This document shows positions 45,356-52,836 of a DNA stretch of 64,000 bases, one piece after another; position 1 is the stretch's first letter, and each line of letters begins with the position of its first letter. Below the pieces are notes generated by a model. The model worked only from the letters and a program-made list of their open reading frames with translations, searched no databases and had not been told where the DNA came from. The translations under genes were made by a program, and so were the position numbers. Source of the DNA: Halovulum dunhuangense (GTDB taxonomy: Bacteria > Pseudomonadota > Alphaproteobacteria > Rhodobacterales > Rhodobacteraceae); assembly GCF_013093415.1 (NCBI RefSeq), contig NZ_JABFBC010000001.1, positions 992,001 through 1,056,000 of the forward strand, written 5' to 3'.

Positions 45356-46939
45356 TTACTCGGCGAAGGTGACCGAGGTCATCAGCGGCTGGTTCTCGGG
45401 GTGAACCGGCAGCGTGATGCGGTCCTTCATCGCATAGGCCAGCACCTGGTTGTGGATCGGCAGAAGGACGCGGTCCTGTTTCACGACCTGCCAGATCTCG
45501 GCGATGGTCGCGTTGCGCTTCTCCAGGTCGGTCTCGGTGCCGAGCGACTCGATCATCGCGTCAAGCTCGGGGTTCGAGTAGAGACCGCCATTGTAGGCGC
45601 CGTAGCTGCCTTCCTTGCTGTGCACCAGATCGTTGAACACATAGGCGGAGTCGAACGTCGGCACGCCCCAGCCCAGCAGGTAGAAGTCGGTCTGGTTGTT
45701 GGTCACCAGCGGCGAGTGCTGCGCGACCGGGCGCGAGGCCAGCGTCACGTTGATGCCGATGCGGCCCAGCATGCTGACCACCGCCTGGCTGATCGCTTCG
45801 TCGTTGACGTAGCGGTTGTTCGGCGTGTCGAGCGTCACGGTAAAGCCGTCCGGATAGCCCGCTTCGGCCAGCAGCGCCTGCGCACGCTCGATGTCGGGTG
45901 CGGGATAGGCGTCCAGTTCTTCGGTCCAGCCGTTCACGAAGGGCGGGTTGGCGACGCCGGTCGGGATCGACTGGCCGCGCATCACGACGGCCTTGATCGC
46001 GTCGCGGTCGACCGCCAGTTCCATCGCCTCGCGCACGCGCGGATCGTTGAACGGGTTGCGGTCTGTGATGTTGGACGAGGCCAGCGGCGCATCGCCGAAC
46101 TTGTAGCCGAAATAGATCACGCGGTTTTCCGGCCCGGTCTCGACCTTGATCCCGTCGGTCGAGGAAAGGCGCTCGATGTCCTGAACGGGCACGTCCTGCA
46201 CGATGTCCACCTCGCCCGAGAGCAGCGCGGCCACGCGGGTCGCGGCATCGGCGATGGGCAGGTAGATGATCTCGGTCACTGCCGGCTTCTGCTCGGCCCA
46301 ATGGTTCTCGTTGATCGAGAGGACCGACCGCACGTCGACTTCGCGCGATTGCAGGATGTAGGGGCCGGTGCCGTTGGTGTTGCGGACGGCGTAGTTGTCT
46401 TCGCCGGCGGCGTAGTCCTGCACCTCGACAACGTCGTTCGTCTCGGCCCAGGTCTTGTCCATGATGAAGGTGTTGGTCAGGTTGTTCGGATAAAGCGGCG
46501 CCGGGCCGTTCATCTTCACTTCGACCGTGTAGTCGTCTACCGCGATCACCTCGGCCACGTCCACATGCAGTTGGCGCATGTTCGACTTCTCGGACCGCGC
46601 ACGGTCGAGCGAGAACACGACATCCTCGGCGGTGAAGGCGGCACCATCATGGAAAGTCACGCCCTCGCGCAGCGTGAAAACCCAGGTGGTCGGGTCGTCG
46701 GCCTTGATCTCCCACGAGGTGGCCAGCCGGGCCTGGAGGTTGCCCTCCACGTCGCGATCCACCAGCGTCTCGTAGATGTGGTGCGCGAAGTTGTGCGTCG
46801 GGCCCTGGTTCTGCGAGTGCGGGTCGAGTGTCAGCGCGTCCGATGCGCGGGCCCAGCGGATGGTCTCTGCCGAGGCGGCCGACACGATCAGCGTCGAGGC
46901 CAGAAGTGCTGCGCCGAGGCGCCTGAAAGTCGTTGTCAT
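45356..46939 (-). CDS. dppA: Peptide ABC transporter substrate-binding protein (family 5)
   Basis: Periplasmic solute-binding protein (527 aa) of the DppA/OppA class. Signal peptide MTTTFRRLGAALLASTLIVS with cleavage near ASA/E. Family signatures include DPHSQNQGPTHNFAHHIYE, LREGVTFHDGAAFTAEDVVF and AMELAVDRDAIKAVVMRG. The start at 46939 follows GGAGC; upstream in-frame codons are not protein-like. First gene of dppABCDF. Regulation not clear: I see no convincing promoter in the 338 bases 46940-47277. Confidence 0.93.
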   Translation of the reverse strand: MTTTFRRLGAALLASTLIVSAASAETIRWARASDALTLDPHSQNQGPTHNFAHHIYETLVDRDVEGNLQARLATSWEIKADDPTTWVFTLREGVTFHDGAAFTAEDVVFSLDRARSEKSNMRQLHVDVAEVIAVDDYTVEVKMNGPAPLYPNNLTNTFIMDKTWAETNDVVEVQDYAAGEDNYAVRNTNGTGPYILQSREVDVRSVLSINENHWAEQKPAVTEIIYLPIADAATRVAALLSGEVDIVQDVPVQDIERLSSTDGIKVETGPENRVIYFGYKFGDAPLASSNITDRNPFNDPRVREAMELAVDRDAIKAVVMRGQSIPTGVANPPFVNGWTEELDAYPAPDIERAQALLAEAGYPDGFTVTLDTPNNRYVNDEAISQAVVSMLGRIGINVTLASRPVAQHSPLVTNNQTDFYLLGWGVPTFDSAYVFNDLVHSKEGSYGAYNGGLYSNPELDAMIESLGTETDLEKRNATIAEIWQVVKQDRVLLPIHNQVLAYAMKDRITLPVHPENQPLMTSVTFAE

Positions 46940-47155
46940 CTGGATAGCTCCAAGAAAAGGGTTTGGGCCTTTTCCCGCATGACCCGGCGCATTTGCCTGC
47001 CGGGATTGCGGCATCAGCCCCACTGACAAAGGACAGAAACCGATAATCCGCAACCACGCAATCCCCAATTTTGACCAATCGGTTCAGATCCGCGCCCATG
47101 GCCGCGCACCCCTGCATCAGTGGCGCTCCGTCGCGGCTGAAACGCGTAATCGGCC

Positions 47156-47184
47156 TTGCATCCGACCGCAGATGCGAAATACTT
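47156..47184 (+). promoter_or_regulatory. Possible promoter for the GAF gene
   Basis: TTGCAT (47156-47161), 17-base spacer, ATACTT (47179-47184). If real, the transcript starts near 47191, which would exclude the longer upstream starts of the GAF gene. Confidence 0.35.
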
Positions 47185-47277
47185 GAGCCGTCTGATCAGG
47201 GGGCTGTCAGACTTTTCCGGTGGCAACGCGCGTCTATTGAGCGCGGATTATTGAGGTTTGGCCCCTTGAGGCATATT

Positions 47278-47847
47278 TTGCAAATTGGCGCACGCTTCGG
47301 CCTGCGCGATCTTGGTTTGTTGGAACCGCAGCCGGAGCCGGAGTTCGACGCGTTGGTCGAACTTGCCCGGAGCGCCCTGGGCTGCGAAATGGCGGCGCTT
47401 TCCTTCATCGACGACGAGGGGCAGCGCCAGGTGTTCAAGGCGCAGGCCGGCCTTCCGGCGCAGCTTTCGGACGAACGGCAGACGTCGCTGGCGCTGTCCT
47501 ACTGCGTCCATGCGCGCGACGCCGACTCGATACTCGAGATCACGGATGCGCGGCGGAGCAACCAGTTCGAGATGCATCCCGCGCTCACGGAACTGGGCTT
47601 CGTTGCCTATCTGGGCTGCCCGGTCCACGGGCCCGCGCGGGATCCCGTCGGCGTGATCTGCGTTATTTCCAGAACCCCCCGGATCTGGTCCGCCAGGGAC
47701 CGCGAGAACATCGCGCGGCTTGCGCGCCTCACCTCGACGCAGATCCTGTTGCGGGCGGCGATGAGCACCGTGAAGATCCTGGCCAAGGCCCGCGAGGGCG
47801 TGACCACGGGACAAAAGCGGACCGCACCCTTGCAGCACGAAGGATGA
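47278..47847 (+). CDS. GAF-domain protein
   Basis: Small cytoplasmic protein (189 aa from this start) made almost entirely of one GAF domain, a sensor fold that binds small molecules. Visible are FDALVELARSALGCEMAALS followed by FIDDEGQRQVFKAQAGLP, the SYCVHARD segment, LGFVAYLGCPVHGPARDPVG and a final helix. The start is uncertain: the TTG at 47278 has GAGG six bases upstream, while the frame is open to 47071 (TTG) and 47098 (ATG) with no good ribosome site. No output domain is fused, so its role is unknown. Divergent from dppA. Confidence 0.75.
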   Translation: MQIGARFGLRDLGLLEPQPEPEFDALVELARSALGCEMAALSFIDDEGQRQVFKAQAGLPAQLSDERQTSLALSYCVHARDADSILEITDARRSNQFEMHPALTELGFVAYLGCPVHGPARDPVGVICVISRTPRIWSARDRENIARLARLTSTQILLRAAMSTVKILAKAREGVTTGQKRTAPLQHEG

Positions 47848-47938
47848 ACCGGCCCGGCCCGGCGCGCGGCCGCTGTTTGCCGGTCGCGCGGTCTTGTGCA
47901 TCATGTGCCGGGTCAGGGATCCAATGCGAGGTGAAGAC

Positions 47939-48847
47939 GTGACCGACGCCGACTGGATTGCCGTTGATTGGGGGATGACCAATCTGCGCGCCTGGGCGAT
48001 CGGTGCGGATGGCGGGGTGCTGGACAGTGCCCGCAGCGCGGATGGCATGGGCATGCTCGATGCCGGACAGGCCGCGTTCGAGGCTGCCCTGATCCGGGTG
48101 ATCGACCCGTGGCTTCCCGGAAGTCACGCCCGCGACGTTGTCATCTGCGGGACCGCGGGGGCGCGACAGGGTTGGCACGAGGTGCCCTACAGGCCTGTCC
48201 CGGCACCCGCTCATGACCGCCGCGCCGTCACCACTGCCCCCGCCAGGGATCCGAGGGTTCGGGTCTCTGTCATCCATGGCATGTCACAGACCAACCCCCC
48301 GGACGTCATGCGCGGAGAAGAGACGCAGGTCGCCGGTCTTCTGCTGCGATCGCCCGATTTCCAGGGGGTCGTGGCGCTGCCTGGAACCCATGCCAAGTGG
48401 GCCCGCATCGTGGATGGCGAGATATTCCACTTTGCCAGCTTCATGACCGGCGAGTTGTTCGCCCTGCTGGCCGAAAGATCGGTGCTGCGCCACTCGCTCG
48501 ATCCGCAGGGTCACGATGCCGAAGCCTTTACCGATGCCTTCGAGGAAACGCTGTCGCGCCCGGAACGCGCGGCCGCCCGGGTGCTGGGGCTGCGGTCCGA
48601 GGATCTGCTGCTGGACGCGGATCCCCGGGCGGCGGCATCGCGGTTGAGCGGCTATCTTCTGGGGCTGGAATTCGCGGGCGCGCGGGCCTACTGGCTGGGC
48701 CAGCCGATCGCGCTTCTGGCCTCGGGTGCGCTGGCCGAACGCTACCGGACCGCGCTTGAGGTGGTCGGTGCGGATTACCGGGTACACGACCCCGAGGCAT
48801 GTGTGCTGGACGGGTTGCGCGCGGTGCGGGCCGGGCTGCGGGGCTGA
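47939..48847 (+). CDS. dgoK: 2-dehydro-3-deoxygalactonokinase
   Basis: DgoK (302 aa), which phosphorylates 2-dehydro-3-deoxygalactonate in the De Ley-Doudoroff galactose pathway. Motifs: WIAVDWGMTNLRAW at the N-terminus, CGTAGARQGWHEVPY and ALPGTHAKWARI. The GTG at 47939 follows GAGGTGA; an ATG at 47924 is less well placed. Its usual partner, the aldolase dgoA, is not adjacent. Ends seven bases from the convergent Nudix gene. Confidence 0.88.
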   Translation: MTDADWIAVDWGMTNLRAWAIGADGGVLDSARSADGMGMLDAGQAAFEAALIRVIDPWLPGSHARDVVICGTAGARQGWHEVPYRPVPAPAHDRRAVTTAPARDPRVRVSVIHGMSQTNPPDVMRGEETQVAGLLLRSPDFQGVVALPGTHAKWARIVDGEIFHFASFMTGELFALLAERSVLRHSLDPQGHDAEAFTDAFEETLSRPERAAARVLGLRSEDLLLDADPRAAASRLSGYLLGLEFAGARAYWLGQPIALLASGALAERYRTALEVVGADYRVHDPEACVLDGLRAVRAGLRG

Positions 48848-48854
48848 CAGCAGG

Positions 48855-49358
48855 TCAGTCGCCGGATTTCTTCGTCTTGGCGGCCTTTTCGAAGTTGCGC
48901 GCGAATTTCCGGATCATGCGCGAAAGCTCGGGTTCGTCCACAGCCTCCATCGCCTTCCTCGGCCGCATCCACTTCCGCCGCCGCTCGGCGCGTTCGGGGA
49001 AATCGCGGCTTTTCGTTTCTACCGCCAGCGGGAAAATCTGCACCGTGCAGGTGATGTAGCGATCCTTCGACAGGTATTTCGCGTAGCTGTAGAAGCCGAG
49101 CGAGTGCGCCACCGCCTTGCCGCGGACACCGGCCTCTTCCCACGCCTCCTGTGCCGCCGCTTCCCATCCGGTCTTGCCATGCATCGGCCAGCCCTTGGGC
49201 GTCACCCAACGCCGGGTCCTGCGCGACGAGATCAGCAGGATCCGCAGCTTTCCCTTCTTCACGCGGTAGCACAGCGCGCCATATTGCAGCCGGCTGCGCG
49301 GGATGCGTCTTTCCTGTCTTGCGAGCGCGTGACGTCTTTTCGACGAAGTCTTTGCCAT
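48855..49358 (-). CDS. Nudix hydrolase
   Basis: Nudix-family hydrolase (167 aa), removing nucleoside-diphosphate-linked or diphospho groups from an unknown substrate. The Nudix box reads GWPMHGKTGWEAAAQEAWEE then AGV: the catalytic helix (EAWEEAG) is intact, but the first glutamate is Lys and the arginine is Gln. The PKGWPMHGKT form resembles diphosphoinositol-polyphosphate-type members. Basic C-terminus. Start at 49358; upstream in-frame codons run into the divergent transporter gene. Confidence 0.85.
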   Translation of the reverse strand: MAKTSSKRRHALARQERRIPRSRLQYGALCYRVKKGKLRILLISSRRTRRWVTPKGWPMHGKTGWEAAAQEAWEEAGVRGKAVAHSLGFYSYAKYLSKDRYITCTVQIFPLAVETKSRDFPERAERRRKWMRPRKAMEAVDEPELSRMIRKFARNFEKAAKTKKSGD

Positions 49359-49461
49359 CTGCCCCCTCTGTCGACGCTCGTTGTCGCCTTCGCCCTTTCG
49401 CCACTTGTCTCCGGCCGCGCATCCGGTAACAGGAACCGGAATACGCAGGACGGAGGCTGGC

Positions 49462-50358
49462 GTGGATCTCTGGATACCAATAACGATCGCCGCCGCCTTT
49501 GCACAGAACCTTCGGTTCATGCTGCAAAAAACGCTCAAGGGGCGGCTCAGTACCCTTGGTGTCACCTTTTCGCGCTTTGTCTATGCCGCGCCCCTGGCCT
49601 GGGTCGTGGTGGCGGGGCTTCTGATGCAGCCGGGGGTGGACTGGCCCGGCCTCACGCCGCGCGCGCTGGCTTTCGGCGCGGTGGGGGCGGTTGCGCAGAT
49701 CGTGGCGACCGCGCTGGTCGTCACCCTTTTCTCGCTGCGAAACTTCGCGGTCGGCATCGCCTTTTCCAAGACCGAGACGGTGATGACGGCACTCCTGTCC
49801 GCGGCCATCCTGGCAGAGCCCGTCACCGGCGGCGCCTGGGTCGCGATCCTCGTAACGGTCGCAGGCGTTCTGCTGATGTCGGGCCTGCCGTCGCGCGGAA
49901 ACCTGACCGGCGGGATGCTCTCGCGCGCGGCGGGCATCGGCATCGCCTCGGGCGCGATATTCGCCATGGCCTCGATCGGCTATCGGGGCGCGTCGCTTTC
50001 CCTGGCGCAGGGGGATTTCCTGATCCGCGCGGCGGTGACGCTGGCGCTTGTCACCACGTTCCAGACCGTGCTGATGGCCGTCTGGCTTGCCTTTCGCGAA
50101 CCCGGAGAGATCGGCCGCGTGATCGGGGCATGGCGCATTGCCGCCTGGGTCGGGCTGACGGGAATGCTGGGAAGCCTCGGCTGGTTCTCCGCCTTCACGC
50201 TGATGAACGCTGCCTATGTCAAGGCGCTGGGCCAGATCGAGCTGGTCTTCACCGTGCTTGCCTCGGTGTTCTTCTTCCGCGAGCGCATCACCAGGGCGGA
50301 AGCCGCTGGCATCGTGCTTGTCGCGGGCGGCATCATCCTGCTTGTGCTGATCGGCTGA
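49462..50358 (+). CDS. EamA/DMT-family transporter
   Basis: Drug/metabolite-type transporter (298 aa) with about ten membrane helices in two EamA repeats (residues about 5-140 and 155-298). The substrate is unknown. GTG start six bases after GGAGG at about 49452; the open frame upstream lacks a helix. The C-terminus ends in the helix AGIVLVAGGIILLVLIG. Convergent with soeC, six bases apart. Confidence 0.88.
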   Translation: MDLWIPITIAAAFAQNLRFMLQKTLKGRLSTLGVTFSRFVYAAPLAWVVVAGLLMQPGVDWPGLTPRALAFGAVGAVAQIVATALVVTLFSLRNFAVGIAFSKTETVMTALLSAAILAEPVTGGAWVAILVTVAGVLLMSGLPSRGNLTGGMLSRAAGIGIASGAIFAMASIGYRGASLSLAQGDFLIRAAVTLALVTTFQTVLMAVWLAFREPGEIGRVIGAWRIAAWVGLTGMLGSLGWFSAFTLMNAAYVKALGQIELVFTVLASVFFFRERITRAEAAGIVLVAGGIILLVLIG

Positions 50359-50364
50359 AAGCCC

Positions 50365-51240
50365 TCAGCGCTTTCCGTAATAGAGCCCAACGACATGCTC
50401 GGCCTCGGCGTAGAACAGCCAGCGCGCGGTCAGCACCCCGGTGAGGTGCGCGATCACCATGAGGCCACCCAGCAGATGCTTGGGGTCGGTCATCAGCCCC
50501 GCCGCAGCCGGGAACACCACCGCAAGGCCGAGCGCGATCATCCGCAGCTTGGCGGCGTGCTTGCGGCCAACGCGGAAAGCCATTTCCTTCAGCAGGTAGT
50601 TTCCGCCGGTATGCGGCGCTTCCAGCAGGCGGACCTTGCCCAGATGGCCCAGGCCCGTCGCCGTCTCCATCGTGCTGCCGGATTGCGCCAGCGCCTTGTC
50701 GCCCCGGGTCCAGGCGGCGACCTGCGCGATGCCCAGCGCCACCAGCAGCCAGGCGGAAGCCGTGATCTTGCCCGCCAGCAGCCCGCCGCCCGCCAGCCCG
50801 TAGAGCAGGAACAGAAGCGGCGTCAGCGGGTCGTGCCAGCGCGGGACCGAGCGCAGCTGCGCATAGATCATCGCCGTGCATCCGATCGTCACCAGCGCAA
50901 GCAGTGCCGCCAGCCCGCCCAGCAACGGTGCCGGCTGGCCTTGCAGCACGATGATCCCGGAATAGAGCGTGAACACCCCTATCGTGACGATTGCGGCCAC
51001 CCCCTCGCGGCTGAGCCAGGAGGATCGCCACTGGGACAGCGCGCGCCAGGCGCGTTCGGGATGGCCGAGATGCCAGAGCGAGGCGAGCAGCCCGATCCCT
51101 GCCAGCGCAAGCGCCAGCAGGGCAAAGACGGCCATCACCCAGCCCCCTTTTTCGGGCGGGTCGATGCCCAGCCAGACCATCAGCCCGAAGCCAAGCCCCG
51201 AGAGCGTCGTGAAAACGATGAGCGAAGGTGCGGGATGCAT
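50365..51240 (-). CDS. soeC: SoeC/DmsC-type membrane anchor subunit
   Basis: Membrane subunit (291 aa) with eight predicted helices, of the DmsC type, that passes electrons between the iron-sulfur subunit and quinone. Visible: SLIVFTTLSGLGFGLMVWLG at the start, LLASLWHLGHPERAWRALSQ and SWLSREG, which are conserved in DmsC anchors. Starts one base after the soeB stop. With soeA and soeB it would form a sulfite-oxidising complex facing the cytoplasm (inference from composition). Confidence 0.8.
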   Translation of the reverse strand: MHPAPSLIVFTTLSGLGFGLMVWLGIDPPEKGGWVMAVFALLALALAGIGLLASLWHLGHPERAWRALSQWRSSWLSREGVAAIVTIGVFTLYSGIIVLQGQPAPLLGGLAALLALVTIGCTAMIYAQLRSVPRWHDPLTPLLFLLYGLAGGGLLAGKITASAWLLVALGIAQVAAWTRGDKALAQSGSTMETATGLGHLGKVRLLEAPHTGGNYLLKEMAFRVGRKHAAKLRMIALGLAVVFPAAAGLMTDPKHLLGGLMVIAHLTGVLTARWLFYAEAEHVVGLYYGKR

Positions 51241-51241
51241 G

Positions 51242-51991
51242 TCAGAGCCTTGAAAGCGTGCGGTCGATCCAGCCGAAGAAGCCGCCCGCTCCTTCGGTGC
51301 CTTCGGCCAGCAGCGGGCCCAGCACGTCGATCTGGGGGGCGGTGTCGGTCTTGGGGCGGGGAGGCAGGTACTTGTTCACGGGCTTCGTGCCCTGTTCCGG
51401 CATCAGGTCCATCCCGCCGCGATCCTCGACCAGCTTGAAGATGCTGCTTTCTGGATCGGACAGGTCGCCGAAATGCCGCGCCCCCGCCGGGCATGTCCGC
51501 ACGCAGGAGGGGACGCGATCCACTTCGGGGATATTCTCGTTGTAGATGCGGTCCACGCACAGGGTGCATTTCTTCATCACCCGCTCTGCGCCGTCCATCT
51601 CGCGCGCGCCGTAGGGGCAGGCCCAGGCGCACAGGCCGCAGCCGATGCAGGCGCTTTCGTTGACCAGGACGATGCCGTCCTCGACCCGCTTGTAGCTTGC
51701 GCCGGTGGGGCAGACGGTGACGCAGGGCGCATCCTCGCAGTGCAGGCAGGATTTCGGGAAATGCACGACCTGCGCCGGTTTCTCCGGCTGCTTCACCTCG
51801 AAGGTGTGGACCCGGTTCAGGAAGGTGCCGACCGGATCCGCGCCATATGGGTCCTGGTCCGACAGCGGCGCGCCGTAGCTGCCGGTGTTCCATTCCTTGC
51901 AGGATATCACGCAGGCATGGCACCCCACGCAGGTGTCGAGATCGATCACAAGGCCGAGCTTCTTGCCGGTCTTTTCGGGCAGGCTGGTCAT
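51242..51991 (-). CDS. soeB: SoeB/DmsB-type four-cluster iron-sulfur subunit
   Basis: Electron-transfer subunit (249 aa) with four [4Fe-4S] motifs: CVGCHACVISC (residues 21-31), CLHCEDAPCVTVC, CIGCGLCAWAC and CTLC with the later CVRTC. No signal peptide. It links the molybdenum subunit to the membrane anchor. Its ATG overlaps the stop of the hydrolase gene (51988-51991), so the hydrolase sits directly in the translation chain. Confidence 0.87.
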   Translation of the reverse strand: MTSLPEKTGKKLGLVIDLDTCVGCHACVISCKEWNTGSYGAPLSDQDPYGADPVGTFLNRVHTFEVKQPEKPAQVVHFPKSCLHCEDAPCVTVCPTGASYKRVEDGIVLVNESACIGCGLCAWACPYGAREMDGAERVMKKCTLCVDRIYNENIPEVDRVPSCVRTCPAGARHFGDLSDPESSIFKLVEDRGGMDLMPEQGTKPVNKYLPPRPKTDTAPQIDVLGPLLAEGTEGAGGFFGWIDRTLSRL

Positions 51992-52836
51992 GCGGCGGCC
52001 CTTCTGCTGGTTGCAAGATCGCGCAGGGCGTCGTTGAAGGCCTGCGCCTGTTCGAAGAACGGCATGTGCCCGGTGAAGGGCAGGATCAAGCGCCCGGCAT
52101 GGGGCATCAGCCGGGCGGCTTCGTCGGCCGTGGCGGGGGCGACGACCGCATCCTCTGCACCGTGAACGATCAGCGCGGGGCAGGTGATCCGCGCATATGC
52201 GGGGCGCAGGTCGCGGTCGGCCGCGAACATCGCACGGCGCACATGGGCAGGGACCAGCATGTTCAGGCCCACCATTTCGGCATATGTTTCCGCGGGCAGG
52301 GGGCGGAAGCTGCAGGCGGCGACGAAATCCATGGTCGCGGCCACCCGGCGCGGATCGTCGGCGGTATAGAGATCGCGGTTCATGCCGGGGCTTTTCGGCC
52401 CGACCATCCAGTCGGGCCGGGCGCTTCCGGTGGCGAGGATTGCGCCCGCCAGGACGATCCCGCCAAGCTTCGCGTCGCCATGCGCCTCGAGATATTCTCC
52501 GATCACCCGACCGCCATAGGACCAGCCGACGAGGACAGGGCGATCAAGCCGCAGCGCGTCGATCAGCGCCGCGATATCGCCAGCCCAGGCCGCACCATCG
52601 GCGTAGGCGGCGCCATCCTCGGGCTTGTCCGACATGCCATGCCCGCGCAGGTCCAGGGCGACAAGCCGGAAGCTGTCCCCCAGGTCGCTGTCGAACTGGC
52701 GTTGCCAGCAGCGGTGATGCTGCGACCAGCCGTGGATGAACAGGATCGCCGGTGCGTCCTTGGGGCCGCGCTCGCGCACATGAAGCCGGACGCCGCCCGC
52801 GCCGGTCACGTCATGGACACGCTCTTCCCCGCTCAT
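51988..52836 (-). CDS. Alpha/beta hydrolase inserted in the soe-like operon
   Basis: Alpha/beta hydrolase (282 aa), class of haloperoxidase- or epoxide-hydrolase-like enzymes. Oxyanion HGW in FIHGWSQHHRCW, nucleophile Ser106 in VGWSYGG, probable acid Asp229 in HGAEDAVV and His257 in FTGHMPFFE. No signal peptide. The ATG at 52836 has AAGGA six bases upstream and overlaps the soeA stop; its own stop overlaps the soeB start. Function in this context is unknown; it is not a subunit of any described DmsABC-type enzyme I know of. Confidence 0.85.
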   Translation of the reverse strand: MSGEERVHDVTGAGGVRLHVRERGPKDAPAILFIHGWSQHHRCWQRQFDSDLGDSFRLVALDLRGHGMSDKPEDGAAYADGAAWAGDIAALIDALRLDRPVLVGWSYGGRVIGEYLEAHGDAKLGGIVLAGAILATGSARPDWMVGPKSPGMNRDLYTADDPRRVAATMDFVAACSFRPLPAETYAEMVGLNMLVPAHVRRAMFAADRDLRPAYARITCPALIVHGAEDAVVAPATADEAARLMPHAGRLILPFTGHMPFFEQAQAFNDALRDLATSRRAAA

